NCBI RefSeq assembly: GCF_900155425.1
Contig: NZ_LT700191.1
Location: 1,201,198 to 1,265,197, forward strand
Source: Parabacteroides massiliensis
Lineage (GTDB): Bacteria; Bacteroidota; Bacteroidia; Bacteroidales; Tannerellaceae
Direction of reading: 5' to 3'
DNA: 64,000 nt
The position numbers were made by a program, and so were the translations under genes. The notes beneath the pieces were generated by a model. The model had not been told where the DNA came from and did no database searches. It was given only the letters and a program-made list of their open reading frames with translations. Every line of letters begins with the position of its first letter. Positions within the stretch are counted from its first letter, which is position 1. Shown here one piece after another: positions 43,444-52,217 of the stretch.

Positions 43444-43469
43444 TAAAGGGCTGTATCGAAATCCCTTTA
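43444..43469. terminator. Bidirectional hairpin between convergent genes
   Basis: TAAAGGG (43444-43450) pairs with CCCTTTA (43463-43469), followed by TTTT on the plus strand. The right arm includes the stop codon of the GIN-domain gene. Confidence 0.6.
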
Positions 43470-44252
43470 TTTTACTTCTTCGACGGTTCCTTTGCCGATG
43501 ACTTTCTCTTGTACGGCTGTCGGGCCTTTGTAGCGGATGTTCCCTTTTCCGATAACTGTCGCTTTCAGGTTGTTGGTCGGATGGATTTGAGCGGAACCTT
43601 TCCCTGCGATCTTACAGTTTACTTCAGGTACAGCCACTCCGAAAGCCATGATTTCACCGTCGGTCGTGATGCTGTAGTCCGCTTCTTTGGCACTTCCTGC
43701 TTTCAGATTGATCGTGCCGGAACCGTTAATGCTGCATTCCAACTTGTCGGTTTTTAGCTCATTCACAACCATATTGGCGCTACTGGACACATTCAAGTCG
43801 AGTTTGCCGACTTCAACTTTTTGTTTCAACTGGATAAGACAGTTGGAATTGGCGTTGATTTTCAATTCGTCACCTGTCAGTGGGCTGTTAGCCATGAAGT
43901 TGGCATTGCCGGAAGCTTTTACCTCTTTCAACCATTTGGAGTTGGTCTTGACGATGAATTTGGTGAAATGGTCAACTTTCACTCCTTTAAACCCGACGGT
44001 CAGGACACGGTCTTTGATGTCGATGCTCACATACGGATGCAGGTTCTCATCTACGGTTATTTCAATGTGCGGAGTAGATTCCGACTGCTCGTAGTTGAAG
44101 TCGATCACCCCGTCGAACTTAATGGAATTGAAGTCGTCGATTGTTATTTTCTTGGTAGAGAGTTTTCCGCTTCCTTTCACATGGTCTGCAGCTTGGACGT
44201 TGAGAAACATTCCTATCAGGAAAGCGATCATTAATAAACCTTTTGTTTTCAT
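43467..44252 (-). CDS. GIN-domain (DUF2807) exported protein
   Basis: A 261-aa protein with a signal peptide (MKTKGLLMIAFLIGMFLNVQA). The mature part is a right-handed beta-helix of the putative auto-transporter adhesin/GIN head-domain family: FNSIKFDGVIDFNYEQS, VKASGNANFMANSPLTGDEL, ANMVVNELKTDKLECSINGSGTINL. Each turn repeats serine/glycine/asparagine steps. Location would be periplasmic or surface. It is divergent from ahcY with its own TACATTTG promoter element. Role unknown. Confidence 0.82.
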   Translation of the reverse strand: MKTKGLLMIAFLIGMFLNVQAADHVKGSGKLSTKKITIDDFNSIKFDGVIDFNYEQSESTPHIEITVDENLHPYVSIDIKDRVLTVGFKGVKVDHFTKFIVKTNSKWLKEVKASGNANFMANSPLTGDELKINANSNCLIQLKQKVEVGKLDLNVSSSANMVVNELKTDKLECSINGSGTINLKAGSAKEADYSITTDGEIMAFGVAVPEVNCKIAGKGSAQIHPTNNLKATVIGKGNIRYKGPTAVQEKVIGKGTVEEVK

Positions 44253-44305
44253 ATGTCTGTCTTCTTTATGTTATACGAAGGAACGCATTTATTGTACTTG
44301 GGTTA

Positions 44306-44313
44306 CAAATGTA
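44306..44313 (-). promoter_or_regulatory. Promoter of the GIN-domain gene, TACATTTG
   Basis: Minus-strand TAnnTTTG match, 54 bases before the start at 44252. Confidence 0.6.
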
Positions 44314-44318
44314 GAAAA

Positions 44319-44354
44319 TTTTGCATGAAAGTCGGAGGTTTTTATGTAAATTTG
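44319..44354 (+). promoter_or_regulatory. ahcY promoter (TTTTG ... TAAATTTG)
   Basis: TTTTG at 44319-44323 and TAAATTTG at 44347-44354, 23 bases apart; the ATG follows 26 bases later. Confidence 0.65.
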
Positions 44355-44380
44355 CAGTATTAACATTTTAGTATCAATTT

Positions 44381-45799
44381 ATGTCACAATTATTTCCAAC
44401 TAATCTGCCTTATAAAGTAGCAGATATGGGTTTGGCTGAATTCGGTCGTAAAGAAATCGAGATCGCCGAACACGAAATGCCGGGACTTATGGCACTTCGT
44501 AAGAAGTATGCCGATCAGAAACCTCTGAAAGGAGCTCGCATCACCGGCTCACTGCACATGACGATTCAGACCGCAGTGTTAATCGAAACATTAGTTGCGT
44601 TGGGAGCAGATGTTCGCTGGGCAAGTTGCAACATCTTCTCTACACAGGATCATGCCGCCGCAGCCATCGCTGCCGATGGTGTTCCCGTTTTCGCTTGGAA
44701 AGGTGAAACACTGGAAGAATACTGGTGGTGTACCGACATGGCACTCCGTTTCCCCGACGGCAAAGGTCCGCACATGATTGTGGATGACGGTGGCGACGCA
44801 TCCCTGCTGGTCCATATGGGTTACCGCGCAGAGAACGATGCCGAAACGATCAACCGCAAAGGTGGCAATCACGAAGAACAAGTTATCTTGGATACTTTGC
44901 ACCGTATCCTGGCTGAAGACAATACCCGTTGGCACCGCACGATTGCCGAAATGAAAGGCGTTTCCGAAGAAACGACTACCGGCGTACACCGCCTGTACCA
45001 AATGATGGAAAAGGGCGAACTGCTGGTTCCGGCTATCAATGTCAACGACTCCGTTACAAAATCGAAATTCGACAACCTGTACGGTTGCCGTGAATCACTG
45101 GCCGATGGCATCAAGCGTGCTACCGACGTGATGATCGCCGGCAAAGTCGTGGTGGTTGCCGGATATGGCGACGTAGGTAAAGGCTGTGCCCACTCCATGC
45201 GTTCTTACGGAGCCCGTGTCCTGATCACGGAGATCGACCCGATCTGCGCCCTGCAAGCAGCCATGGAAGGCTTCGAAGTGACAACGATGGAAGAAGCCGT
45301 CAAAGAAGGTAACGTTTTCGTTACGACCACCGGTAACTGCGACATCATCACCATCGAACATATGGCCCAGATGAAAGATCAGGCCATCGTTTGCAACATC
45401 GGCCATTTCGACAACGAAATCCAGGTCGACAAACTGGTGAACTATCCGAACATCAAGCACACCAATATCAAACCACAAGTCGACAAGTACACATTCCCGA
45501 CAGGCAATTCTATCTTCCTGTTGGCAGAAGGCCGCTTGGTGAACTTGGGTTGCGCGACCGGCCATCCTTCTTTCGTAATGAGCAACTCCTTCACCAACCA
45601 GGTCTTAGCCCAGATGGATTTGTGGACAATGCCTTACGAAGTAGGTGTCTACCGCTTGCCGAAACGTTTGGACGAAGAGGTAGCACGTCTCCACCTGGAG
45701 CGTATCGGCGTCAAACTATCCAAATTGACGCAGAAGCAAGCCGATTATATCGGCGTACCGGTTGAAGGACCTTATAAAGCCGAACATTACAGATATTAA
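44381..45799 (+). CDS. ahcY: Adenosylhomocysteinase
   Basis: Cytosolic enzyme of the activated-methyl cycle that splits S-adenosylhomocysteine to adenosine and homocysteine. Signatures: [26 protein letters not shown], the NAD-binding [18 protein letters not shown], and the C-terminal YKAEHYRY that closes the cofactor site of the neighbouring subunit. The length of 472 aa is normal. It is monocistronic, between its own promoter and a strong terminator. Confidence 0.98.
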   Translation: MSQLFPTNLPYKVADMGLAEFGRKEIEIAEHEMPGLMALRKKYADQKPLKGARITGSLHMTIQTAVLIETLVALGADVRWASCNIFSTQDHAAAAIAADGVPVFAWKGETLEEYWWCTDMALRFPDGKGPHMIVDDGGDASLLVHMGYRAENDAETINRKGGNHEEQVILDTLHRILAEDNTRWHRTIAEMKGVSEETTTGVHRLYQMMEKGELLVPAINVNDSVTKSKFDNLYGCRESLADGIKRATDVMIAGKVVVVAGYGDVGKGCAHSMRSYGARVLITEIDPICALQAAMEGFEVTTMEEAVKEGNVFVTTTGNCDIITIEHMAQMKDQAIVCNIGHFDNEIQVDKLVNYPNIKHTNIKPQVDKYTFPTGNSIFLLAEGRLVNLGCATGHPSFVMSNSFTNQVLAQMDLWTMPYEVGVYRLPKRLDEEVARLHLERIGVKLSKLTQKQADYIGVPVEGPYKAEHYRY

Positions 45800-45806
45800 T
45801 ATATCT

Positions 45807-45855
45807 GAGGGTGTGCCCAAAAATATGATAACTTTTTGCACACCCTCATTTTTAT
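45807..45855 (+). terminator. Rho-independent terminator of ahcY
   Basis: GAGGGTGTGC (45807-45816) pairs with GCACACCCTC (45838-45847), with an inner CAAAAA/TTTTTG extension, then ATTTTTATTTTG. Confidence 0.88.
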
Positions 45856-45864
45856 TTTGTAGAT

Positions 45865-46650
45865 ATGCAAAAAAGACACGCTGACAGACAACTATATTTC
45901 AACGAACAAAGTATTACGACACAAAAATATGTAATACCTTTTATTGAAAAGCATAAACCGATAACGGCGGATTCTCATATTCTTGAAATCGGTTGCGGTG
46001 AAGGAGGAAACATAAAACCCTTTCTGGATCTCGGTTGCCAAGTAACAGGCATAGATATCAACGAAGGCCAGATTGCGATCGCAAAAGAGATTTACAGCGC
46101 ACATCCCAACAATAAAAACCTGACACTGATCTGCGAGGATATCTACAAAGTAACCGAACTGCACAACAAGTTCGATATTATCATCATCCGGGATGTGATA
46201 GAACACATCCCAAACCAAGAATTATTCTTGCCTTTCATAAAAAGGTTCTTGAATGCCTACGGTGTTATTTTTGTTGCTTTCCCCCCTTGGCAGAATCCAT
46301 TCGGAGGTCACCAGCAGATTTGCAATAACAAGCTCTTAAGCCATTTGCCTTGGTTTCACCTGTTACCTCGTCCCATATATAAAAAAGTACTGGAATGGGG
46401 AAATGTCAACCCTGGAGGACTTTTGGAAATCAAAGATACCGGTATTTCGTTGGAGCGTTTTCTCTCGATCGTGCACAAGGAGAAGTACCGTATAATCGAA
46501 GAAGTTCTCTATTTCATCAACCCGAATTACGAAACAAAATTCAATCTGCCTCCCCGAAGACTATGGAAATTCCTGAATATTCCATATATCCGTAATTTCT
46601 ATACAACCTGCGGATATTATATTTTGGATTACCCGCATCAGCATTTATAA
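45865..46650 (+). CDS. Class I SAM-dependent methyltransferase
   Basis: A 261-aa protein with Rossmann-type motif I ILEIGCGEGGNIKPFLDLG and an acidic loop VTGIDINE, followed by IIIRDVIEHIPN (motif IV region). The C-terminal half, with its FPPWQNPFGGHQQI segment, resembles methyltransferases acting on surface sugars or quinone-like substrates, but the substrate is not identifiable. No clear promoter; it starts 17 bases after the ahcY terminator stem. Confidence 0.82.
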   Translation: MQKRHADRQLYFNEQSITTQKYVIPFIEKHKPITADSHILEIGCGEGGNIKPFLDLGCQVTGIDINEGQIAIAKEIYSAHPNNKNLTLICEDIYKVTELHNKFDIIIIRDVIEHIPNQELFLPFIKRFLNAYGVIFVAFPPWQNPFGGHQQICNNKLLSHLPWFHLLPRPIYKKVLEWGNVNPGGLLEIKDTGISLERFLSIVHKEKYRIIEEVLYFINPNYETKFNLPPRRLWKFLNIPYIRNFYTTCGYYILDYPHQHL

Positions 46651-46663
46651 GAATGCCATTCGT

Positions 46664-46722
46664 TTCCTTATGCACGCTCTATGATGTCCTGAAGGATGAC
46701 ATCATAGAGCGTGCATAAGGAA
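46664..46722. terminator. Perfect 25-bp inverted repeat after the methyltransferase gene
   Basis: Arms 46664-46688 and 46698-46722 are exact complements with a 9-base loop. No T tract follows directly; the gene stop is 13 bases upstream. Probably a bidirectional stop or mRNA 3' end stabiliser. Confidence 0.7.
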
Positions 46723-46848
46723 TGTGGCTTTCACCTTTTTCAATCGTTTTTCAGCAAAAATCAAGTTCATATAGTCTTAAAAATCATATTGACCGACATG
46801 ATCTTGTAAATAACGATAAAAAAATTTTATTATTTGTGATATAATATG

Positions 46849-46856
46849 TTCCTTTG
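46849..46856 (+). promoter_or_regulatory. Possible small-RNA promoter, TTCCTTTG
   Basis: One mismatch from TAnnTTTG. A TTTG at 46833-46836 is too close for an ideal -33 box. Confidence 0.4.
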
Positions 46857-46862
46857 TACCGA

Positions 46863-47008
46863 AAGATAGTTGTGGAGGCTTAAAGTTCATCTATATGCCC
46901 TCCACCCTTAACTATGGGAGAGCCAAAACCTTAACAGAAAACAAAACTTTAACTACAATGTTTTGTACGGGTATATAAATCAGGGGACGCCTTGATCCCC
47001 GTTTTTTC
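46863..47008 (+). ncRNA. Candidate small non-coding RNA
   Basis: An orphan transcription unit with no reading frame. From the expected start it holds a two-part hairpin (ATAGTT 46866-46871 with AACTAT 46910-46915; GTGGAGG 46872-46878 with CCTCCAC 46899-46905), then ACAAAAC 46941-46947 with GTTTTGT 46960-46966, and an intrinsic terminator GGGGA / TCCCC (46983-47000) followed by GTTTTTT. I do not recognise the family; the ends do not pair with each other as in 6S RNA, and no SRP or tmRNA signature is present. Confidence 0.5.
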
Positions 47009-47100
47009 TCGTTATTGTTTCTACATATGTGGGCTCACTCGACAAATCCTGCAAGCCATCACAAGCAAGCTTTCTGTAAGAGATTCAGGCCTTTATGGCC

Positions 47101-47207
47101 ATGAAGACGGTCGTTATTGAGATGAAGACGGTCATCATTGCCGTGAGATGCCGAGACCGTCTTCGTGGGAAAAAACACTGCACCTCACGGCAAGAAGACC
47201 TTTTTTT
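47101..47207 (+). promoter_or_regulatory. Structured repeat region with competing hairpins
   Basis: ATGAAGACGGTC occurs at 47101-47112 and 47122-47133, and GACCGTCTTC in inverse orientation at 47155-47164. Separately TTGCCGTGAG (47138-47147) pairs with CTCACGGCAA (47184-47193), and GTCTTC (47159-47164) can pair with GAAGAC (47194-47199), just before C and seven T. Either direct repeat can also pair with the inverse copy, so alternative folds compete. Downstream is only the 3' end of the convergent Rpn gene. Confidence 0.55.
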
Positions 47208-47284
47208 AAGGAGAAAAGCCTGGATTTAATACAATTGACAAAAGATGTGCTTCTTTGTTAAATAAACAATATTATACAATATGT

Positions 47285-48280
47285 TTACATCTTTTTGAGA
47301 TCTTCTATGGAGAGCCCCGTACATTGGGCAATCAGTTCCGGGGCAATATGGTTTTGCATCATGGCCCGGGCAGTTTCAAGTTTACCTTCTTTTATGCCTT
47401 CTGCGAGCCCTTCTGCGAGCCCTTCTGCCATTCCTTCAGCTTTGCCCTCTGCTTTACCCTCTGCTTTACCTTCTATCTTGCCTTCTATTCTACCTTCCAT
47501 TCTGCCTTCTATTCTGCCTTCTATTCTGCCTTCTATTCTGCCTTCCATTCTACCTTCTGCTCTTTCAGTGAAGATGTTATCCCGTAGGATTACGATATTA
47601 TCCAGATGTCGGTAATAAGCATTTAATTCCTCTTTTGTCATTTTGTCAAGTTTTAAACGTTCTCGTGCTTCTTCCAGTCCGGGAGCAGAGGCTGTCTCCG
47701 GAATTTCTCCGGTGTTCAAATAGTAAATCCACTCTTCAAGTGGGCTTTTCGCAACCAGGTTAAAGTCATTTACTTTCAGAATGTAATATTCGGGATAGAG
47801 TTGGCTGACCTTGTCGACATTGAATGTTTGCCTCTGGAAAGGAGTCAGTTCGAGCAAATCGCCGTTGTGTATGCCTATGAATTCGGTCTTCCCGTGATAG
47901 ACCGTGTCTTTGCCATTGCCCAAGTGAAAATAGACGATGTTTATGCTATACACCTTGCGGACCTTTTCATACTCTTGTCCGCGATTTATGTATTCGGTTA
48001 CTAATTTGGAAACTCCAAACAACATTCGTTGGAAATAGGCATATTCATTATTGTTTTGGACTTCGATCAAGATAAGTTTGCCTTTGGAGTCTTCGGCAAG
48101 AATGTCTACCCGGTTGTATTTGTCGAACTCTTCTTCCTGATTGCTTTCACTTTCCAATAATTTCTGTATGACAATCTTTTCATTCAAAAGAGTGGTCAGA
48201 AAACCTTCCAGTACTCCGAAATTAGCTTTGTTACGCAAAAGGCGTTTCATTGCCCAGTCAAAACGAATGTAATTACTCAT
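47285..48280 (-). CDS. Rpn family PD-(D/E)XK nuclease / putative transposase protein
   Basis: A 331-aa protein. MSNYIRFDWAMKRLLRNKANFGVLEGFL is the usual start of this family, and VDILAEDSKGKLILIEVQN supplies the D-ExQ nuclease core. The C-terminal part is a low-complexity run of fifteen tetrapeptides (AEGR/MEGR/IEGR/AEGK type, encoded by 47381-47560) leading to a short helical tail. Related proteins are called Rpn recombination-promoting nucleases; an actual mobility function is not shown here, and no terminal inverted repeats flank the gene. It has a minus-strand promoter and converges on the small-RNA region. Confidence 0.85.
   Translation of the reverse strand: MSNYIRFDWAMKRLLRNKANFGVLEGFLTTLLNEKIVIQKLLESESNQEEEFDKYNRVDILAEDSKGKLILIEVQNNNEYAYFQRMLFGVSKLVTEYINRGQEYEKVRKVYSINIVYFHLGNGKDTVYHGKTEFIGIHNGDLLELTPFQRQTFNVDKVSQLYPEYYILKVNDFNLVAKSPLEEWIYYLNTGEIPETASAPGLEEARERLKLDKMTKEELNAYYRHLDNIVILRDNIFTERAEGRMEGRIEGRIEGRIEGRMEGRIEGKIEGKAEGKAEGKAEGMAEGLAEGLAEGIKEGKLETARAMMQNHIAPELIAQCTGLSIEDLKKM
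47381..47560 (-). repeat. 15-unit 12-bp coding repeat in the Rpn gene
   Basis: Degenerate 12-bp units on the plus strand of the type TTCTATTCTGCC/ TTCTGCTTTACC encode x-E-G-x tetrapeptides. The most central units (47465-47548) are nearly identical, a configuration prone to copy-number change. Confidence 0.8.
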
Positions 48281-48310
48281 ATATAATGTTCCTTTCTTGA
48301 TCTATACAAG

Positions 48311-48318
48311 CAAAGATA
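48311..48318 (-). promoter_or_regulatory. Rpn gene promoter, TATCTTTG
   Basis: Minus-strand TAnnTTTG match, 31 bases before the start at 48280. Confidence 0.6.
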
Positions 48319-48412
48319 CTCTATTTATGGTATGAATCAAGTGTTTTCTTGTTTCATTTTCATAACGATTAAAGTTATTACTGAAATATAGCGGTGGAAT
48401 TAGTTTTTTCCG

Positions 48413-48420
48413 TAAGTTTG
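48413..48420 (+). promoter_or_regulatory. GH2 gene promoter, TAAGTTTG
   Basis: TAnnTTTG match, 65 bases before the ATG at 48485. Confidence 0.6.
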
Positions 48421-48484
48421 TGCAAACTTCTTTTCAAGAGGGGTTAAGGCGTTCAAAAAGCACAAAATCAAGCAAATTTCATAT

Positions 48485-51400
48485 ATGAACACTTTTAATG
48501 AACAGAAAAAGAGCACTCGCGTCCTCTCCCTTTGCGGGGCGGCGATGGCATCGTTGATCCTTTGGGGATGTAGCGGGGCCGGTGCGACGGCCGACAAATC
48601 GTTTGAACGGTCGGATTATTACACACGCGGTATCGGGCAGTATCCGGGTAGTCCGAAGGAAGATTTCTCTCCTTCATTGGTTCCGGACCATTCAACTTAC
48701 CGGAATATAGCCCTTCTGCGTTCGGCTTTTGCCTCTTCCAGCCATGACTACAATCTGGTAGCGCAATTGGCTACAGACGGTCTTGTTTCCGACAAGCAGC
48801 CGCAGTATTTGAACTTGTCGACGCCCGAAGGTGATGTCCCGAGACGGGAACGCGAATGGATGATCGACGAAGGTCCTTATTCACGGAATACTTTTACCGG
48901 AGAAGATACTTATTTTCAGTTTACATTGGCGAACTATAGCAAAACGGTCGGAAAACTCTCTTTGGTAGGAACGGTCGTTTATGATGATAAGGTTTCGAAA
49001 GGCGGATATGAAATCATTTGCCAGGGCTCCAACGATGGGCAGAACTGGACGGAAATAGGAAAACTGAGCGGTAACGGACTGCCGGGTAAAGCATTGTCTT
49101 ACCGTGTTCCGGTGACCGATCCGAACAAGCAGACCGATCAGACGACGACTATGCCGGTACGTAAATTGGAAGAGACGATAACTTTTGATAAAGAAGCCGC
49201 CTATTCTGCTTACCGCGTACTGTTGAGGATGACGGGTGCCCATGACTGGGTGTTTACGGAGGCGAACTTCCAGAATAAGGACGGGCTGGTGGAAATGAAG
49301 CCGTCCCAGTTCTTCAATAGCGCTTGGATGAGCGCAACGACAGGTGAAGAATGGTTGTATGTGGATTTGGGCAGCCAGTCTGAATTTGACAAAGTGAACC
49401 TACACTGGATCAATAAAGCCGTGAAAGGGAAGATACAGGTGTCGGACGATGCCAAATTGTGGAAAGATGCAGCCGAGTTGCCGGGTGGTGACGGGTTGAA
49501 CGATGAGATCGCCCTGAACGGCAAGCAGCAGGCTCGCTATGTGCGTGTTTTGATGCAACAGCCGGCGAACGACAGCCGTTATATCCTGAGCGAAATAGAA
49601 GTAATGGGTAAAGGCGGTCTGGTTGCCCGGCCTGTGGCTTCACCTGCTGCATCAAAAGGGGAAATGAACCTTTCCGGCGGTAACTGGAAATTGCAACGCG
49701 CTTCTGAAGTGGCTGTTTCGGGCGAAGAAATCTCGACTCCGGAGTTCAAGCCGGAGAACTGGATCGTGGCAACTGTGCCGGGAACAGTATTGAGCAGTTA
49801 CAAGAATATCGGGGCCATTGCCGATCCGAACTATGCGGACAACCAGTTACAGGTATCCGAATCTTTCTTCTGGTCCAACTTCTGGTATCGTGACGAGTTT
49901 GAAGTACCCGAGGGATTCAAACAGGATCGCCTGTTCCTGAATTTCGACGGTATCAACTGGAAAGCAAATGTCTATCTGAACGGGAAGAAACTGGGCCGTA
50001 TCGAAGGAGCCTTTATGCGGGGTAAGTTCGATGTGACAGATCTGGTTGTTCCGGGCAAGAATGTGCTGGCCGTAGAGATTATCCGAAATAATCATATCGG
50101 GGCGATCAAGGAAAAGAATAAACAGAGTACGGACTTCAACGGTGGAATCTTAGGAGCTGATAACCCGACGTTCCATGCAACGATCGGTTGGGACTGGATT
50201 CCGACGGTTCGTGGTCGCAATATCGGTATTTGGAACGATGTCTTCCTGACCTCAACCGGAAAAGTGACAGTTGCCGACCCGCTTGTTACGTCTGTCCTGC
50301 CGTTACCAGATACGACTTCTGCTACATTGACGGCCGAGGTAATCGTGAAGAACCACGATGCCAATACGGTAAACGGCACGTTGGAAGGGAAGGTTGGAGA
50401 TATCACCTTCCGGCAGCCGGTCTCCTTGGCGGCCGGCGAGGAAAAGACGGTCGTTTTCGATGTCAAGGATTTCCCGCAACTGAAGATGGAGAACCCACGC
50501 TTGTGGTGGCCTAAAGGGTACGGAGAGCCGAACCTGTATGATGCGAACTTTACGTTCAAGATCGAGGATACCGTTTCGGACGCGAAAGACTTCAAGGTCG
50601 GTATCCGCCAGATGACGTTTAATGAAGACAACCAGATATTGAGTCTCTTTGTCAACGGCCGACGCTTTATCGGTCGGGGAGGAAACTGGGGCTTCAGTGA
50701 ATCCAACCTGAACTATCGTGGTCGCGAATATGATATTGCTGTGGCTTACCATGCCGATATGAACTTTACGATGATGCGTAACTGGGTCGGCATGATCGGC
50801 GATAAGGAACTCTATGAAGCCTGTGACCGCCACGGTATCATGATCTGGCAGGACTTTTGGCTGGCAAATCCGGCCGACGGCCCCGATCCGTATTACCCTG
50901 AAATGTTTATCGCCAATGCGGAAGACTATGTAAAACGGATTCGTAGCCATGCTTCCATTGCTCTTTATTGCGGACGTAACGAAGGTTTCCCGCCCGAACA
51001 GATCGACAAGGCGTTGCGCCGTATCATCAAGGAAGACCATCCGGATATCCACTATATCTCCAGCTCGGCTGACGATGTGGTGAGCGGTCACGGTCCGTAC
51101 CGTATGCTCCCGGCAAAAGAGTATTTCACGCTGAAGACCGGCAATGATAAATTTCATAGCGAACGAGGCATGCCGAACGTAATGACCTACGAAAGCATGC
51201 TCCGTACCTTCTCGCCGGAAGGAATCTGGCCGCAGGATAACGAATGGGGCATGCACGACTATACACGTGAAGGGGCACAGGGCTGTACTTCTTTCAATGA
51301 GATCATTGCAAAAGGATATGGCGAGCCGCAAAATGCGAAAGAGTTTGCCAGCCTGGCACAGTGGGTGAACTATGACGGCCACCGTAGTTTGTTCGAGTCC

Positions 51401-52120
51401 AGAAGCCAGAACCGCAAAGGTCTGCTGATGTGGATGAGCCATTCTTGCTGGCCTTCTATGGTATGGCAGACGTATGATTATTATTTCGAGCCGACTGCCG
51501 CCTATTTCGCGATCAAAAAGGCTTCCGAACCGCTGCATATCCAGTGGAATCCGGCAACGGATGAGGTGGAAGTGGTCAATTACAGCGCCGATACGCGTAA
51601 AGGCCTGACGGCAAAAGTCCAAATACTGAATATGGATGCATCCGTGGCTTGGGAAAAAGAAGCGACTGTCGATAGCAATGAAGATACGACCAACAAATGC
51701 ATCAAGCTGTCATTTCCGGCTGACCTGTCGAAAGTCCATTTCATCAAAATGGTCCTGACCGAAAATGGAAAAGTCGTTTCCGACAACTTCTATCACAGAA
51801 GTTTGGAAGAAAACAACTACCAGGACCTTCGCCAGTTGGCAAAGGTCGCTTTGCAGACCACGACAACTGTGGATAAGAATGCAGACGGGACCTGGAGCGC
51901 CGTGTCCGTTGTCGAAAACAAGACTTCTACGCCGGCTTTGATGATCCGCCTCAATGTAGTCGGAAACAAAGACGGCCAGCAGATTCTGCCGGTATTCTAT
52001 TCCGACAACTACTTCTCTTTGCTTCCGGGCGAAAAGAAGGAAGTCCGCATGAGCTGGAAGGATGAAGATACCAGAGGCAATGAAGGCGAAGTCTTGATTA
52101 CCGGATATAACGTGGAATAA
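48485..52120 (+). CDS. Glycoside hydrolase family 2 protein with discoidin-like domains, lipoprotein
   Basis: A 1211-aa lipoprotein (ASLILWGCSGAG, Cys about 29). The N-terminal 400 residues contain two F5/8 type C-like modules (around YEIICQGSNDGQNWTEIG and WLYVDLGSQSEFDKVNLHW ... ARYVRVLM). The GH2 sugar-binding domain starts at WKLQRASEVAV, followed by an immunoglobulin-like domain and a TIM barrel. CGRNEGFPP (about residue 830) holds the likely acid/base Glu, and HSERGMPNV (about 892) the likely nucleophile Glu. The layout resembles exo-beta-D-glucosaminidase or beta-mannosidase members; the specificity is not fixed. No SusCD or regulator flanks it. Confidence 0.87.
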   Translation: MNTFNEQKKSTRVLSLCGAAMASLILWGCSGAGATADKSFERSDYYTRGIGQYPGSPKEDFSPSLVPDHSTYRNIALLRSAFASSSHDYNLVAQLATDGLVSDKQPQYLNLSTPEGDVPRREREWMIDEGPYSRNTFTGEDTYFQFTLANYSKTVGKLSLVGTVVYDDKVSKGGYEIICQGSNDGQNWTEIGKLSGNGLPGKALSYRVPVTDPNKQTDQTTTMPVRKLEETITFDKEAAYSAYRVLLRMTGAHDWVFTEANFQNKDGLVEMKPSQFFNSAWMSATTGEEWLYVDLGSQSEFDKVNLHWINKAVKGKIQVSDDAKLWKDAAELPGGDGLNDEIALNGKQQARYVRVLMQQPANDSRYILSEIEVMGKGGLVARPVASPAASKGEMNLSGGNWKLQRASEVAVSGEEISTPEFKPENWIVATVPGTVLSSYKNIGAIADPNYADNQLQVSESFFWSNFWYRDEFEVPEGFKQDRLFLNFDGINWKANVYLNGKKLGRIEGAFMRGKFDVTDLVVPGKNVLAVEIIRNNHIGAIKEKNKQSTDFNGGILGADNPTFHATIGWDWIPTVRGRNIGIWNDVFLTSTGKVTVADPLVTSVLPLPDTTSATLTAEVIVKNHDANTVNGTLEGKVGDITFRQPVSLAAGEEKTVVFDVKDFPQLKMENPRLWWPKGYGEPNLYDANFTFKIEDTVSDAKDFKVGIRQMTFNEDNQILSLFVNGRRFIGRGGNWGFSESNLNYRGREYDIAVAYHADMNFTMMRNWVGMIGDKELYEACDRHGIMIWQDFWLANPADGPDPYYPEMFIANAEDYVKRIRSHASIALYCGRNEGFPPEQIDKALRRIIKEDHPDIHYISSSADDVVSGHGPYRMLPAKEYFTLKTGNDKFHSERGMPNVMTYESMLRTFSPEGIWPQDNEWGMHDYTREGAQGCTSFNEIIAKGYGEPQNAKEFASLAQWVNYDGHRSLFESRSQNRKGLLMWMSHSCWPSMVWQTYDYYFEPTAAYFAIKKASEPLHIQWNPATDEVEVVNYSADTRKGLTAKVQILNMDASVAWEKEATVDSNEDTTNKCIKLSFPADLSKVHFIKMVLTENGKVVSDNFYHRSLEENNYQDLRQLAKVALQTTTTVDKNADGTWSAVSVVENKTSTPALMIRLNVVGNKDGQQILPVFYSDNYFSLLPGEKKEVRMSWKDEDTRGNEGEVLITGYNVE

Positions 52121-52169
52121 TATTATAGGTCGGCGACGAAAGACGTGCAAAGTACCTTTATCACGATCC

Positions 52170-52217
52170 TTTAGGCACAGATTTACACGGATAAATTCCG
52201 TGTAATCCGTGCCTAAA
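52170..52217 (+). terminator. Long imperfect hairpin after the GH2 gene
   Basis: TTTAGGCACAGATTTACACGGA pairs with the arm at 52197-52217 across ATAAAT, with one extra base in the left arm. It lies 50 bases after the stop codon and is probably the GH2 terminator. Confidence 0.65.

Noticed and set aside
46863-47008. Assignment of the small RNA candidate as 6S RNA
   Set aside because: The ends do not pair to make the closing stem around a large open bubble; the 3' end is an independent terminator hairpin.
47381-47560. Possible CRISPR-like array
   Set aside because: Units are 12 bp without spacers and encode a regular tetrapeptide repeat in frame with a nuclease gene.
47255-47615. Plus-strand repetitive ORFs (FCEPFCHSF... 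and SASPSALPS...) across the Rpn repeat
   Set aside because: They are translations of the complement of the coding minisatellite; the true gene on the minus strand has a conserved nuclease core.
47285-48280. Rpn gene as a complete insertion sequence
   Set aside because: No terminal inverted repeats or target duplications are visible, and the gene has an ordinary promoter.
50303-51622. 439-aa minus-strand ORF opposite the GH2 gene
   Set aside because: Lies wholly within the GH2 catalytic region, with no recognisable domain.
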